Shown piece by piece: positions 37,251 to 46,922 of a stretch of 64,000 nt of DNA. This DNA comes from Actinobacillus porcinus (GTDB lineage Bacteria > Pseudomonadota > Gammaproteobacteria > Enterobacterales > Pasteurellaceae), in contig NZ_CABFKI010000008.1 in assembly GCF_901764995.1 (NCBI RefSeq), forward strand, positions 52,987 to 116,986, read 5' to 3'. The notes under the pieces are model-generated. The model saw only the letters and a program-made list of their open reading frames with translations, was not told the origin of the DNA and did no database searches. How positions within the stretch are numbered: the stretch's first letter is position 1; every line of letters starts with the position of its first letter. A program made the translations under genes and the position numbers.

Positions 37251-37301
37251 CAGCCCCAGCGGGGCTGGGTTTAATGAACCTAGCACGGCTCGTGCTAGGT
37301 T
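37251..37301 (-). repeat. Dispersed 51-bp double-hairpin element, copy 5 (inverted, variant stems)
   Basis: The 17-nt palindrome CAGCCCC-AGC-GGGGCTG (37251-37267), a 9-nt spacer and the 25-nt palindrome (37277-37301; arms AACCTAGCAC and GTGCTAGGTT around GGCTC) repeat the architecture of copy 4 in mirror order. The stem sequences differ, but pairing is kept in both hairpins. Confidence 0.9.
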
Positions 37302-37354
37302 ATTAGTCAAATATAACCTTTGTCAGCAATTTGACACCGCACTTTATGCTGTGG

Positions 37355-38227
37355 CTAAACCAAACTCTGCAAAAATTCCACCATACTGCGCACCGCAGGC
37401 ACGGCGCCGCGATTTTTGTAGTAAAGCAAAGAAACCGGGGAAATCTTCATTTGCCATTCAGGTAAAATTTGCACTAAATCGGGGCGTGAATGGTTGGTGA
37501 AAATCGGTAATGCTCCAATTCCCACACCGCGCTGAATTTGTTTTTCTATGGCAATAAAATCATTCGACACCAAACGGCAAGTGGGCATAATGGCAATTTC
37601 ATGCTGCTCGCGTTTAAATTGCCACGGAAAAGTGTATGACTGCCCGATAATATTATGCTGATAAAGCTCGTTAGGGGTTTGTGGCGCTTTGTGTTTGATT
37701 AAATAGTCGTGACTGGCAAATAGCCCAAGTTCCGCATAAATCCAAGGTTTTGCCACCACATTGTCGTTATCAATGGTGCCCACGCGAATGGCCAAATCGA
37801 TGCCATCTTGGATCATATTAATTTTTTGGTGGCTGAGATTGATATCCAAATTCACATCGGGATTTTCTTGTAAATAACGCCCTAAGTGCGGTTCGATAAG
37901 CAAATGAAAAATATCTGCTGCCACAGAAATGCGTAATAAACCACTCGGTTTGACTAGGCTGTTTTGTACGCTTTCAATCGCCAATTCCGCTTCCGTTAAC
38001 ATCGCCTGCGCACGCTCAAAAAAACGCTCACCCAGTTCATTCAAACGAACCCCTTTTTTACCGCGATTAAGTAATTGTGTGCCTAAGGCTTGTTCCAATT
38101 GGGTTAAACGGCGACTTAAGCGCGACACGGGGATGCCTGTTAATTCCGCGGCGTGGCTTAGGCTGCCGGATTGCACCACGGAAACAAATAATCGTATGTC
38201 GTCTAAACTGATTTTATCCATTTTCAT
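37355..38227 (-). CDS. LysR-type transcriptional regulator
   Basis: This 290-residue LysR regulator has a winged helix-turn-helix at residues 5-65 (LDDIRLFVSVVQSGSLSHAA, then VSRLSRRLTQLEQALGTQLL) and a two-lobed effector domain. It belongs to the large group that controls quinone, electrophile or drug-detoxifying genes. The start could be this ATG or the in-frame ATG two codons later, as the ribosome site is ambiguous. It is divergent from pirin and probably controls pirin, DoxX and the FMN reductase. Its effector is unknown. Confidence 0.9.
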   Translation of the reverse strand: MKMDKISLDDIRLFVSVVQSGSLSHAAELTGIPVSRLSRRLTQLEQALGTQLLNRGKKGVRLNELGERFFERAQAMLTEAELAIESVQNSLVKPSGLLRISVAADIFHLLIEPHLGRYLQENPDVNLDINLSHQKINMIQDGIDLAIRVGTIDNDNVVAKPWIYAELGLFASHDYLIKHKAPQTPNELYQHNIIGQSYTFPWQFKREQHEIAIMPTCRLVSNDFIAIEKQIQRGVGIGALPIFTNHSRPDLVQILPEWQMKISPVSLLYYKNRGAVPAVRSMVEFLQSLV

Positions 38228-38360
38228 CTTTCCATTTTTGGAAAATAAATTCTCGTTATTGTATCTTGTTGCAATTTTGTATTCAATTAAAATGCATACA
38301 TCGAAACGCGTTAGGAGATAAAAATAACGTGTTAATGTCAGACAGAATAAGGAGTACAGT

Positions 38361-39233
38361 ATGAAAAAAGTTGCAAAAGTACATCAAGCCCCACAAAAAC
38401 ACTGGGTGGGTAACGGTTTCCAAGTTCAATCCATGTTTAGTTATCACGATACCGATAAACACTTAGATCCATTCCTTTTGATGGATTACAACCCACCGCG
38501 CCATTTTGATGGTGGTCGCAAATCCGATTATCGTGGTGTGGGCGAACATCCACATCGTGGTTTTGAAACCGTAACCATCGCTTATCAAGGCGAAGTGTCG
38601 CATAAATACTCTTACGGCGGTGGCGGTACGATTGGAACAGGGGATGTGCAATGGATGACCGCAGGTTCCGGTGTGATGCACGAAGAATTTCATTCAGAAA
38701 AATTCTCGCAAGAAGGCGGTATGTTTGAAATGGTGCAACTTTGGGTCAATTTACCGGCAAAAGATAAAATGACCACACCAAAATACCAAGCCATTAAGGC
38801 GGCGGATATTCCGGAAGTTGCCTTTGGTGACAATACCGGTATCGCACGCATTATCGCGGGGGATTTTGAAGCCACACAAGGTGCAGCCAGCACCTTTAGT
38901 CCGGTGAATATGTGGGATGTGCGAATGAATGCAGGTAAAAACCATACCTTCCGCGTTCCTGCCAGCCATAATTTGATTGTGTTAGTGTTGGACGACACGG
39001 TGCAATTTAATGGGGCAGACATTGCACGCCGTGGTGAATTGGTCACCTTTGAACGGGGTGAAGCGGATGTACATATTGAAGCAAACAATGACGCGAAATT
39101 GCTCATTTTAACCGGTGAACCGCATAACGAACCGATTGTGGGTTATGGTCCATTTGTGATGAATACGCGCGAAGAAATTGTCCAAGCCTTTAATGATGTA
39201 CAAAACGGTAAATTTGGCTCAATTGCACGTTAA
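38361..39233 (+). CDS. Pirin family protein (possible quercetinase)
   Basis: This 290-residue bicupin has the pirin metal ligands H63, H65, H107 and E109 (HPHRGFE and GVMHEEFHS), so an iron-type centre is likely intact. Bacterial relatives such as YhhW show quercetin 2,3-dioxygenase activity, and the physiological role is unsettled. The lower-similarity second cupin is at about 170-285. AAGGAG lies before the ATG. It is divergent from the LysR gene and followed by DoxX and the broken FMN reductase. Confidence 0.92.
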   Translation: MKKVAKVHQAPQKHWVGNGFQVQSMFSYHDTDKHLDPFLLMDYNPPRHFDGGRKSDYRGVGEHPHRGFETVTIAYQGEVSHKYSYGGGGTIGTGDVQWMTAGSGVMHEEFHSEKFSQEGGMFEMVQLWVNLPAKDKMTTPKYQAIKAADIPEVAFGDNTGIARIIAGDFEATQGAASTFSPVNMWDVRMNAGKNHTFRVPASHNLIVLVLDDTVQFNGADIARRGELVTFERGEADVHIEANNDAKLLILTGEPHNEPIVGYGPFVMNTREEIVQAFNDVQNGKFGSIAR

Positions 39234-39380
39234 AAATAGCTTCCCTGTGCAAGGCGCAGGGAACTATCTTTCTATTTATGCAAAATGATTTTGCAAAAAT
39301 GTGACTTGTTGCATTTTTGTATTTCAATAAAATACGCGCCACTCACAAACATGATTTTTATTCACAATTTAGGAAACATT

Positions 39381-39767
39381 ATGAACAAATTATTTGAAAA
39401 ACTTTCAGACGCATTAAGCCCAATGACATTATTAATCGCTCGTGTGGTGATTGGTTACATTATGGTATTACATGGTTTACAAAAACTAACAGGCGATATG
39501 CCATTATTCTCACTTTTCGGCATCGGCGGTTTAATTGAAACCGTTGGCGGCCTATTAATTATTGTGGGTTTATTTACCCGCGCTGCTGCATTCTTATTAG
39601 CCGGTCAAATGGCGGTGGCTTATTTAATGTTCCACGCCAGCGCAGAAACATTCTTTGATCCTATTGCAAATAAAGGTGAACCTGCAGTACTTTTCTGTAT
39701 GGCATTCTTATTCATCTTTGTTACAGGCGCAGGCAAATTATCCCTTGATGCAAAAATCACAAAATAA
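39381..39767 (+). CDS. DoxX family membrane protein
   Basis: This 128-residue inner-membrane protein has four hydrophobic segments and the DoxX signature IARVVIGYIMVLHGLQKLTG near residue 16. I start it at 39381, where TAGGAAAC lies upstream. The open frame back to 39285 has no ribosome site. DoxX/YphA-type proteins are linked to oxidative or thiol stress in other bacteria, but the activity here is unknown. It lies between pirin and the FMN reductase in a LysR-linked cluster. Confidence 0.88.
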   Translation: MNKLFEKLSDALSPMTLLIARVVIGYIMVLHGLQKLTGDMPLFSLFGIGGLIETVGGLLIIVGLFTRAAAFLLAGQMAVAYLMFHASAETFFDPIANKGEPAVLFCMAFLFIFVTGAGKLSLDAKITK

Positions 39768-39816
39768 TCATACAATCGGGTGTTCAACCCGATTTTTTAT
39801 CTAAAAGGAATATATT

Positions 39817-40368
39817 ATGACAAAACAAATTGCAGTATTAGTGGGCTCTAACAGCGCAACATCTGTTAGCCAAATCGTGGCTCGTTATTTATAAAGCATT
39901 GCCCCGACAAACATTCAATTCAACATGGTACAAATCGCTGATCTTCCTCTTTATGATCGCGATTTAGACACACAAGACATCGCACAATACAACCGCTTCC
40001 GCGGTGAAATTGCGAAAGCTGATGCCGTGTTATTGATCACCCCGGAACACAACGGTAGCTTCTCTGCGATGATCAAAAATGCCATCGACATTGGCTCGCG
40101 TCCAATGGGTCAAAGTTTATGGATCGGCAAACCTGCCGGTATCGTTTCTGTTGCCGCCGGTGCAGCAGGTGGCGTACGTGCCGCAGACCAACTTCGTACC
40201 ATTTGCTCCGGCACTTTCATCAACATGCCAACTGCACCATTTGCAGCAAACGTAGGCGGTATTTTCAACGGCGTTATTGGTGAAAACGGTGAAATTGTGT
40301 CAGAACCCGTCAAAGGTATGCTAAACGGTTTTATCAACGCCTATGCCGATTTTGTGGCGAAATTTTAG
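39817..40368 (+). pseudogene. NADPH-dependent FMN reductase interrupted by a nonsense codon
   Basis: The frame starts at ATG 39817 with an AAAGGAA ribosome site. It reads MTKQIAVLVGSNSATSVSQI..., the flavodoxin-like FMN_red N-terminus. TAA at 39892-39894 replaces codon 26. The same frame then continues open to 40368 with intact motifs: NRFRGEIAKADAVLLITPEHNGSF, AIDIGSRPMGQ, GKPAGIVSVAAGAAGG. Apart from this one stop the gene would give 183 residues, so the defect is recent or a sequencing error. Reinitiation at the ATG at 39925 would lack the FMN phosphate-binding loop. Confidence 0.88.
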
Positions 40369-40394
40369 TTCTAGCCGATTAAAAACATAAAACA

Positions 40395-40444
40395 AAACAA
40401 CCGCACTTTACAGCGAGCTTAGCGCCATAAAAGTGCGGTTGTTT
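40395..40444. terminator. Inverted uptake-signal terminator between FMN reductase and metJ
   Basis: AAACAACCGCACTTT (40395-40409) pairs perfectly with AAAGTGCGGTTGTTT (40430-40444), a 15-bp stem flanked by A and T runs. It sits between convergent genes and contains two opposed AAGTGCGGT signals. Confidence 0.88.
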
Positions 40445-40462
40445 TTTTGGTTATTTTTCTTA

Positions 40463-40780
40463 TTAATATTCCCACTCATCAGGATTAATCCCCAAATCAC
40501 GCATCATTTGTTTTGCGTCTTCGGGGATTTCATCGTGGCGTTCTTTAAGCAAATCTTCATCCGTTGGCAAAGGTTGCCCTGTGAATGCATGCAAAAAGGC
40601 TTCGCATAGTAATTCGCTATTTGTCGCATGGCGCAAATTTTTTAGCTGGCGGCGTGTGCGTTCGTTAGTCAAAATTTCCAATACTTTAATTGGAATAGAT
40701 ACGGTGATTTTTTTAACTTGTTCGCTTTTTTTTCCGTGTTCCGCATAAGGGCTAATATATTTACCGTCCCAATTTGCCAT
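40463..40780 (-). CDS. metJ: Methionine repressor MetJ
   Basis: MetJ is the SAM-dependent ribbon-helix-helix repressor of methionine genes. From the ATG at 40780 ([20 protein letters not shown]) the protein has 105 residues, exactly the length of E. coli MetJ. The upstream in-frame ATG at 40843 would add residues unlike the family. The beta-ribbon that enters the DNA groove is [20 protein letters not shown]. An AGGT ribosome site is correctly spaced. I do not see a convincing tandem met box upstream. Confidence 0.96.
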   Translation of the reverse strand: MANWDGKYISPYAEHGKKSEQVKKITVSIPIKVLEILTNERTRRQLKNLRHATNSELLCEAFLHAFTGQPLPTDEDLLKERHDEIPEDAKQMMRDLGINPDEWEY

Positions 40781-40881
40781 ATTAATACCTGATTTACGTA
40801 GAAATTTTAAGGATATTCTAATCAAAATTAACACTAATCTCAATCTAGCCGTACAGACTGCTAAAGAATATCAACTTAAAC

Positions 40882-40911
40882 AAAAAATGCGGTGATTTTT
40901 CACCGCACTTT
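40882..40911 (-). terminator. Terminator of tal
   Basis: AAATGCGGTG and CACCGCACTTT form a stem with one mismatch and an A/T loop. On the reverse strand a T run follows, just behind the tal stop. One arm is an uptake signal. Confidence 0.75.
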
Positions 40912-40928
40912 GTAGTTTGAACGACAAA

Positions 40929-41882
40929 TTACAACTTCGCTGCCAACATAGCTTCTAATTTTTCAATGTCTGCGGCAAATTTACGGATGCCGTCAGCCAG
41001 TTTTTCTACGGCCATTGGATCTGCGTTGTGTTCCCAATAGAATTCGCTTTCAGTCATTGGGGCAGGGCGGGCTTTCACTTCGCCTTGGTAGTCCAATTTA
41101 CGCACTAATGGCGTTTCGCTTTCTTGTAATTCTTTCAATAAAGCCGGTGAAATGGTTAAACGGTCGCAACCTGCAAGTTCGGTAATTTCACCCACATTGC
41201 GGAAACTTGCGCCCATAACCACCGTATTATAGCCATATTGTTTGTAGTAGTTGTAGATTTGCGTCACAGAAATCACACCCGGATCTTCTGCCGGTGCGTA
41301 GTCTTTTTTGTCTGAATTGGCTTTATACCAGTCTAAAATACGCCCCACAAATGGCGAAATTAAATAAACGCCTGCTTCTGCACAAGCGCGCGCCTGCGCT
41401 TGAGAGAATAATAGGGTTAAGTTACAGTTAATATTTTCTTTCTCAAGAATTTCAGCAGCACGGATACCTTGCCATGTTGATGCGATTTTGATCAAGATAC
41501 GATCATTGGAAACACCGGCTTCATTATATAAGCGAATGATTTTGCGTGCTTTTTCAATGGTACCTTGAGTATCGTAAGAAAGGCGTGCGTCCACTTCCGT
41601 TGAAATACGTCCCGGAACCAATTTTAAGATTTCTAACCCGATATTCACCGCCAATTTATCTTCGGCATCAATTAATTGCTGAGCTTTATCGCTACTTTGC
41701 GCTTTTGCATAAGCCACCGCATCATCAATAAGTGAGGCGTATTGTGGTAACGCCGATGCGCTTAAAATGAGAGATGGGTTAGTTGTGGCATCTTGAGGTT
41801 TATAAAGTTTCATGGCTTCGATATCGCCGGTATCAGCCACCACAACGGTCATTTGTTTAAGTGCGTCTAATTGTGTTGTCAT
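40929..41882 (-). CDS. tal: Transaldolase
   Basis: Transaldolase moves a dihydroxyacetone unit between sugar phosphates in the non-oxidative pentose phosphate pathway. The 317 residues match E. coli TalB in length. The Schiff-base lysine is in [16 protein letters not shown] near 132. [10 protein letters not shown] near 31-40 and [14 protein letters not shown] near 225 complete the family signature. It is a single-gene unit with its own terminator. Ribose uptake by the rbs operon here feeds the same pathway. Confidence 0.97.
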   Translation of the reverse strand: MTTQLDALKQMTVVVADTGDIEAMKLYKPQDATTNPSLILSASALPQYASLIDDAVAYAKAQSSDKAQQLIDAEDKLAVNIGLEILKLVPGRISTEVDARLSYDTQGTIEKARKIIRLYNEAGVSNDRILIKIASTWQGIRAAEILEKENINCNLTLLFSQAQARACAEAGVYLISPFVGRILDWYKANSDKKDYAPAEDPGVISVTQIYNYYKQYGYNTVVMGASFRNVGEITELAGCDRLTISPALLKELQESETPLVRKLDYQGEVKARPAPMTESEFYWEHNADPMAVEKLADGIRKFAADIEKLEAMLAAKL

Positions 41883-42030
41883 AATATTTCCTTATAAAGT
41901 GAACAAATTGTTTCCTGATTATGTGCCATAATCTGATAAATCGCTAGTCTTTATTCAAATTTTTTATAGGTTGAGCTCAAGAGATAAAAACAGTATCCTA
42001 TCGCCAATTTTTTCATAAAAAGGCAACACA

Positions 42031-44340
42031 ATGTTAAACCAACAAATTAGCCAAATTATTGCTGACGAACTTAATGTTCGCGCCGCACAAATTCTCGCCG
42101 CCATTCAATTATTAGACGATGGCAACACCATTCCTTTTATCGCTCGTTATCGTAAAGAAGTGACCGGTGGCTTGGATGACACCCAATTACGTCATTTTGA
42201 AACCCGTTTAATTTATTTGCGCGAATTAGAAGATCGCCGCCAAACCATTTTGAAATCCATTGATGAACAAGGCAAATTAACGGATGAGTTACGCGAAAAA
42301 ATTCTGCAAACGCAAAGCAAAACCGAATTAGAAGATTTGTATTTGCCTTACAAACCAAAACGCCGCACCAAAGGTCAAGCGGCTATTGAAGCCGGTCTTG
42401 AGCCGTTGGCGGATTTACTTTGGAATGAACCGAGCAATGATCCGGAAACTGCCGCGGCACAATTTGTTGATGCAGAAAAAGGGGTGACCGATACCAAAAT
42501 AGCATTAGACGGTGCGCGTTATATATTAATGGAACGTTTTGCGGAAGATGCGCAATTGTTGGCGAAAGTGCGGACGTATTTGCAGCAAAGTGCGGTGCTG
42601 GTTTCAAAAGTTTTGGAAGGCAAAGAAGCGGAAGGGGCAAAATTCCAAGATTATTTTGATCACCAAGAACCTTTACGCCATGTGCCTTCTCACCGCGCGC
42701 TAGCCATGTTCCGTGGGCGTAACGAAGGTATTTTGCAATTAAGTTTGAACGCCGATCCTGATGCAGAAGAAGGCAGCCGTTCGAGCTATTGTGAAGAGAT
42801 TATTCGCGAACATTTAAATGTGCGTTTCAGCGGACAGCCTGCGGATAAATGGCGTGAGCAAGTCATCGCGTGGACGTGGAAAATTAAAGTGGCGTTGCAT
42901 TTAGAAACCGAATTAATGGGCGCATTGCGCGAAAAAGCGGAAGAGGAAGCCATTGATGTTTTTGCCCGCAATTTATCCGCACTTTTAATGGCCGCCCCTG
43001 CCGGCGCGAAAAACACTATGGGCTTAGACCCGGGTTTGCGTACCGGGGTAAAAGTTGCCGTGGTGGATAACACCGGTAAATTGTTGGAAACCGCTACCAT
43101 TTATCCACATACAGGACAAATGGATGCCGCATTAGTCACCATTTACAAACTGATTAAAGCTCACAATGTGGAATTAATTGCCATTGGTAACGGTACGGCT
43201 TCGCGTGAAACGGAACGTTTTGCTAAAGAAGTGATCAAGGAAATCAAAGAAAATAAACCACAAACGGTGGTGGTGAGTGAAGCGGGGGCTTCTGTGTATT
43301 CCGCATCAGAATTGGCGGCAGCAGAATTCCCTGAGTTAGATGTATCCTTGCGTGGCGCGGTATCTATTGCGCGCCGCTTACAAGACCCGTTGGCGGAATT
43401 AGTGAAAATCGAACCGAAAGCTATTGGTGTGGGGCAATATCAACACGATGTAAACCAATCCCAATTGGCGCGTAAACTAGATGCGGTGGTGGAAGATTGT
43501 GTTAACGCGGTGGGTGTGGATTTAAATACGGCTTCTGCACCATTATTGGCACGCGTGGCGGGGATGACCAAAACCTTGGCGCAAAATATCGTGGCATACC
43601 GTGATGAAAACGGACGTTTTAACAGCCGTGCGGAATTGAAAAAAGTACCGCGTTTAGGGCCGAAAGCTTTCGAACAATGTGCAGGCTTTATGCGTATTAC
43701 CAATGGTAAAAATCCATTGGATGCCTCAGGTGTTCACCCGGAATCTTATGTGGTGGTGGAAAAAATCTTACAAGCGACTGAACAATCGATTCAAGATCTT
43801 ATGGGCAATGCCGGTGCGGTGCGCCAATTGGATGCAAAACAATTTACCGATGAGCAATTTGGTTTGCCAACGGTGATGGATATTTTCAAAGAATTGGAAA
43901 AACCCGGGCGCGACCCGCGCGGTGAATTTAAAACCGCCACCTTTATGGACGGCGTAGAAGACATTGCGGATTTAAAAGCAGGGATGATTTTAGAAGGCAC
44001 CATTACCAACGTGACCAACTTCGGTGCGTTTGTGGATATTGGCGTGCATCAAGACGGTTTAGTGCATATTTCTTCTTTAAGCGACAAGTTTGTGGAAGAT
44101 CCGCATCAAGTAGTGAAAACGGGCGATGTGGTGAAAGTGAAAGTGTTGGAAGTAGATGTAGCGCGTAAACGGATTGCCTTGACCATGCGATTAGACGAAA
44201 GCGCGGTGAAAAATAGTGAAAAATCTGACCGCACTTTAAGTGCCAAACCACGCTCAGAACAACGTGACAACCGCCAACCACAGCGCAATCAATTTGCCAA
44301 TAATGCCTTTGCAGACGCGCTAAAAGGTTGGAAAAAGTAA
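42031..44340 (+). CDS. tex: Transcription accessory protein Tex (YhgF), S1 RNA-binding
   Basis: Tex is a conserved cytoplasmic nucleic-acid-binding protein linked to transcription and to toxin gene expression in relatives. The 769 residues show the Tex N-terminal domain ([21 protein letters not shown]), a YqgF/RNase H-like domain ([16 protein letters not shown] near 330), a helix-hairpin-helix pair ([19 protein letters not shown] near 490) and an S1 domain ([31 protein letters not shown] near 650, in two parts). Length and domain order are typical. A strong terminator follows. Confidence 0.96.
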   Translation: MLNQQISQIIADELNVRAAQILAAIQLLDDGNTIPFIARYRKEVTGGLDDTQLRHFETRLIYLRELEDRRQTILKSIDEQGKLTDELREKILQTQSKTELEDLYLPYKPKRRTKGQAAIEAGLEPLADLLWNEPSNDPETAAAQFVDAEKGVTDTKIALDGARYILMERFAEDAQLLAKVRTYLQQSAVLVSKVLEGKEAEGAKFQDYFDHQEPLRHVPSHRALAMFRGRNEGILQLSLNADPDAEEGSRSSYCEEIIREHLNVRFSGQPADKWREQVIAWTWKIKVALHLETELMGALREKAEEEAIDVFARNLSALLMAAPAGAKNTMGLDPGLRTGVKVAVVDNTGKLLETATIYPHTGQMDAALVTIYKLIKAHNVELIAIGNGTASRETERFAKEVIKEIKENKPQTVVVSEAGASVYSASELAAAEFPELDVSLRGAVSIARRLQDPLAELVKIEPKAIGVGQYQHDVNQSQLARKLDAVVEDCVNAVGVDLNTASAPLLARVAGMTKTLAQNIVAYRDENGRFNSRAELKKVPRLGPKAFEQCAGFMRITNGKNPLDASGVHPESYVVVEKILQATEQSIQDLMGNAGAVRQLDAKQFTDEQFGLPTVMDIFKELEKPGRDPRGEFKTATFMDGVEDIADLKAGMILEGTITNVTNFGAFVDIGVHQDGLVHISSLSDKFVEDPHQVVKTGDVVKVKVLEVDVARKRIALTMRLDESAVKNSEKSDRTLSAKPRSEQRDNRQPQRNQFANNAFADALKGWKK

Positions 44341-44345
44341 TCTCT

Positions 44346-44390
44346 ATACTCCCCATATTAGGTATATAATTCCCAAAATATGGGGAGTAT
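44346..44390 (+). terminator. Terminator of tex
   Basis: ATACTCCCCATATT (44346-44359) and AATATGGGGAGTAT (44377-44390) form a 14-bp perfect stem followed by TCTT, between tex and the downstream antiporter gene. It lacks a long T tract. Confidence 0.75.
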
Positions 44391-44423
44391 TCTTACGCCA
44401 TTTTTCTCTTAACAGGTCTTAAT

Positions 44424-45758
44424 ATGGAACTCTACGCTTATATCTGCCTTTTATTCGGACTATCGATGTTCATTTCTTTTTTTACACGAAAATTAACGGA
44501 CAACATTCAAACCACCATTGCCATTACCGCTTCCGCCATTGTAGCGTCATTTTTGGTGTTAACCTTGGGATCATTAAGCTGGCTCAAAGTCGATGAACTG
44601 GCCATTTCAATTGTGGAACAAATTGATTTTAAAAGCTTCTTATTAAACGGTATGCTCGGCTTCCTGCTTTTCGCCGGTTCCCTTGGCATAAAATTGCCCC
44701 TAATGAAAGAACAACGCCGTGAAATTGCGGTGTATGCTTTATTTTCAACCCTGGCTTCAACCTTTTTTGTCGGCGGATTGATTTACGTTATCGTGATGTT
44801 GTTTGGGCTTAATATCGGTTTTGTGTATTGTCTGTTATTCGGCGCGCTCATTTCACCGACCGACCCGATCGCCGTTCTTGCCATCATCAAAAGTTTAAAA
44901 GCCCCAAAACGTTTATCTATGCAAGTAGAAGGCGAATCGCTGTTTAATGATGGTATCGGTTTAGTGATTTTTACCACTGTATTCGCCGTGGCTTTTGAAG
45001 GACAAGAAGCAACCCTAAGCGGCATTTTAGGTTTATTTTTGCAAGAAGCGGTGGGGGGTATTCTCTTTGGTTTGTTCACCGGTTTTGTGGCACATAAATT
45101 TATCTCTGCCACCGATGACGGTAGTTTAGAAATTTTGATTACTCTCACGGTTCCGACAGTTGGCTTTGTGGTGGCGAACTACTTACATGTGTCAGGCGCA
45201 TTAGCTATGGTAGTCTCAGGCATTATGATCGGCAACTGGACTCGCCGCCAAGGTTTTTCCGAACAAAGCCGCTTATATTTAGATCATTTTTGGGAAATGA
45301 TCGATCATTCTTTAAACTATTTATTATTCTTATTAATCGGTTTAAGTGCCTTACTCGTGGACTTCACGACCATCGGCGGTATTTTAATGGTGATCGCGAT
45401 CCCCGTTTGTTTATTAGCGCGCTATTTGAGCCTTTGGTTACCCTACCAAGTGTTAAAACGTTTTGCTTCTTATAATCCTTATACCTTACGTATTCTAACT
45501 TGGGGCGGATTACGCGGCGGTTTAGCCTTAGCCATGGCGTTAGCCATTCCGACCGGCACGGTGATGATTTCAAGTAGCGAAGGGAGCTTAGACGTACGAG
45601 ATTTGATTTTATTGATGACCTATTCTGTGGTGACATTTTCAATCTTAGTACAGGGTTCCACCATTGAACCGATGATTAAAAAATCCAAACTGGAAGACCC
45701 AAGACGCCGCGCCTTTAACAAATTAGGCGGTAAAGACGATTTTATGCCGCATATTTAG
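44424..45758 (+). CDS. CPA1-family Na+/H+ antiporter (NhaP-type)
   Basis: This 444-residue inner-membrane antiporter has 12-13 hydrophobic segments. The catalytic region GALISPTDPIAVLAIIKS carries the conserved DP aspartate near 150, followed by EGESLFNDGIGLVIFTTVF, in which the ND aspartate is the second ion-binding acid. TWGGLRGGLALAMAL near 355 is the CPA1 C-terminal motif. It has no RCK domain, unlike the antiporter at 34414-36180. No strong ribosome site is visible (AACAGGT only). It converges on a glycosyltransferase gene. Confidence 0.9.
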   Translation: MELYAYICLLFGLSMFISFFTRKLTDNIQTTIAITASAIVASFLVLTLGSLSWLKVDELAISIVEQIDFKSFLLNGMLGFLLFAGSLGIKLPLMKEQRREIAVYALFSTLASTFFVGGLIYVIVMLFGLNIGFVYCLLFGALISPTDPIAVLAIIKSLKAPKRLSMQVEGESLFNDGIGLVIFTTVFAVAFEGQEATLSGILGLFLQEAVGGILFGLFTGFVAHKFISATDDGSLEILITLTVPTVGFVVANYLHVSGALAMVVSGIMIGNWTRRQGFSEQSRLYLDHFWEMIDHSLNYLLFLLIGLSALLVDFTTIGGILMVIAIPVCLLARYLSLWLPYQVLKRFASYNPYTLRILTWGGLRGGLALAMALAIPTGTVMISSSEGSLDVRDLILLMTYSVVTFSILVQGSTIEPMIKKSKLEDPRRRAFNKLGGKDDFMPHI

Positions 45759-45765
45759 TCATTAA

Positions 45766-45797
45766 AAAATACCCTGTATCAACGACAGGGTTATTTT
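45766..45797. terminator. Two-way terminator between antiporter and glycosyltransferase
   Basis: ACCCTGT (45771-45777) pairs with ACAGGGT (45785-45791), flanked by a run of A before and a run of T after, between convergent genes. Confidence 0.75.
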
Positions 45798-45810
45798 TTA
45801 TATTCGCATT

Positions 45811-46860
45811 CTAATTCCCATGCTGAATCATTTTTAGCAACGCATCAATATGCACCGAAAGCTCGGGATTGTAGCTTAAACAAGCCTGCGGATGTTCAAT
45901 GCGGGCTTTTCCTTTTTGCCATAAATCAAGGGAATTTTTCACCGCACTTTCCAGGCTTTGGGGTTCATGGCGGTTGAAGGTGAAGCCGAAATTCCCTTGG
46001 AAGACTTCTAAACAGGCCATATTTTCTGAAAAAATAATCGGTGTGCCTGAAAGCACGGATTCCAAACCCACTAAACCAAAGGGTTCATAGCCGGATGCCA
46101 TGATGGTGAAATCGGCGGCTTGGTAAAGTTCGGGCATATTTTGGCAGAAACCGAGGGAAATCACATTGTTACTCGGCTCTACAGGCGAGCCCGCCACCAC
46201 CAATTTCACCGGTAAATCCGTGGCGTTGAAAAAGGCTTTTAAAATGTCATAGCCTTTGCGTTTATGGCCTGTTGACGGGAATAAATAAATGATTTCATTC
46301 TCGGCAAAACCCCATTTTTGGCGTAACGTTTGGCGCGCTTCCAGTGAAATAGGTTGAAACTTTTTCGTATCAACAGGGGGATAAAGCACGTGAATTTTAT
46401 GTTCAGGCACGTTGTAGAAGTGCATTAATTCTTCTTTCATTAAACGTGAATGGGCAATCACTTGTTGACATTCATTCAATACCTTTTGCTCAAAAGGAAT
46501 TTTAATAAAACGCTCGTAGAAATTGGGTTGGCGATTGAGAGATGCCAAGTAGCCTTTGTGGTTGCCGCCACAAATAAAGATATCGCAATACAGATAAAAC
46601 AACGACAGGATTTTTTCGTCAGGACGGCGATTTTTGCGGACAAAAGAGGATAAAAAAGTGTGGCGTAATTTACGTGGCACAAAAGCGAGAGAATGTTTGA
46701 TTAACTCAATAAATTGATTTTCAGGCAAGGATGCATCGGCTTTACAGGTATAAACGCGCGGTGTGATTTGTGCTTGGTGAAAGCCATTAATTAAATCCAA
46801 AATATAACGTTCCACGCCACCGCCTTGGCGCAACGCTAAGGTATTAATGCCTATTTTCAT
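45811..46860 (-). CDS. GT4-family glycosyltransferase, probably LOS/LPS core
   Basis: This 349-residue GT-B glycosyltransferase starts MKIGINTLALRQGGGVERYI, the WaaG/RfaG-type N-terminus. It carries the GT4 nucleotide-sugar motif SGYEPFGLVGLESVLSGTP, with both glutamates of the EX7E motif, near 265. The middle ERFIKIPFEQKVLNECQQVIAHSRLMKEEL is also typical of LPS core transferases. The acceptor and donor cannot be named. It lies near a phase-variable GT25 gene across rpmE, so both may build the same LOS. Confidence 0.85.
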   Translation of the reverse strand: MKIGINTLALRQGGGVERYILDLINGFHQAQITPRVYTCKADASLPENQFIELIKHSLAFVPRKLRHTFLSSFVRKNRRPDEKILSLFYLYCDIFICGGNHKGYLASLNRQPNFYERFIKIPFEQKVLNECQQVIAHSRLMKEELMHFYNVPEHKIHVLYPPVDTKKFQPISLEARQTLRQKWGFAENEIIYLFPSTGHKRKGYDILKAFFNATDLPVKLVVAGSPVEPSNNVISLGFCQNMPELYQAADFTIMASGYEPFGLVGLESVLSGTPIIFSENMACLEVFQGNFGFTFNRHEPQSLESAVKNSLDLWQKGKARIEHPQACLSYNPELSVHIDALLKMIQHGN

Positions 46861-46887
46861 CTCTCTTTCCTTATGCTGGATAAAATA

Positions 46888-46909
46888 AACCCCCGCAACT
46901 GCAGGGGTT
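46888..46909 (-). terminator. Terminator of rpmE
   Basis: AACCCC and GGGGTT arms enclose a 10-nt loop. On the reverse strand TTTATTTTATCC follows, just behind leftward rpmE. Confidence 0.7.
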
Positions 46910-46922
46910 AAACCAAAACAAA

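Larger units (their letters stand above)
37037..37354. other. 318-base gene-free, hairpin-rich spacer
   Basis: Between the alpha/beta hydrolase and the LysR gene I see no coding sequence. It holds three Hin uptake signals (near 37068, 37162 and 37338), a nested hairpin (37110-37156) and the head-to-head double-hairpin array (37194-37301). Confidence 0.85.

Noticed and set aside
37194..37301. Array as an IS remnant with terminal inverted repeats
   Set aside because: The symmetrical array has only six bases between its halves, no coding remnant and no target duplication. Single elements also exist elsewhere.
39925..40368. Short functional FMN reductase starting at 39925
   Set aside because: This ATG has no ribosome site and the product would lack the N-terminal strand and loop that bind FMN phosphate, so a pseudogene call is better supported.
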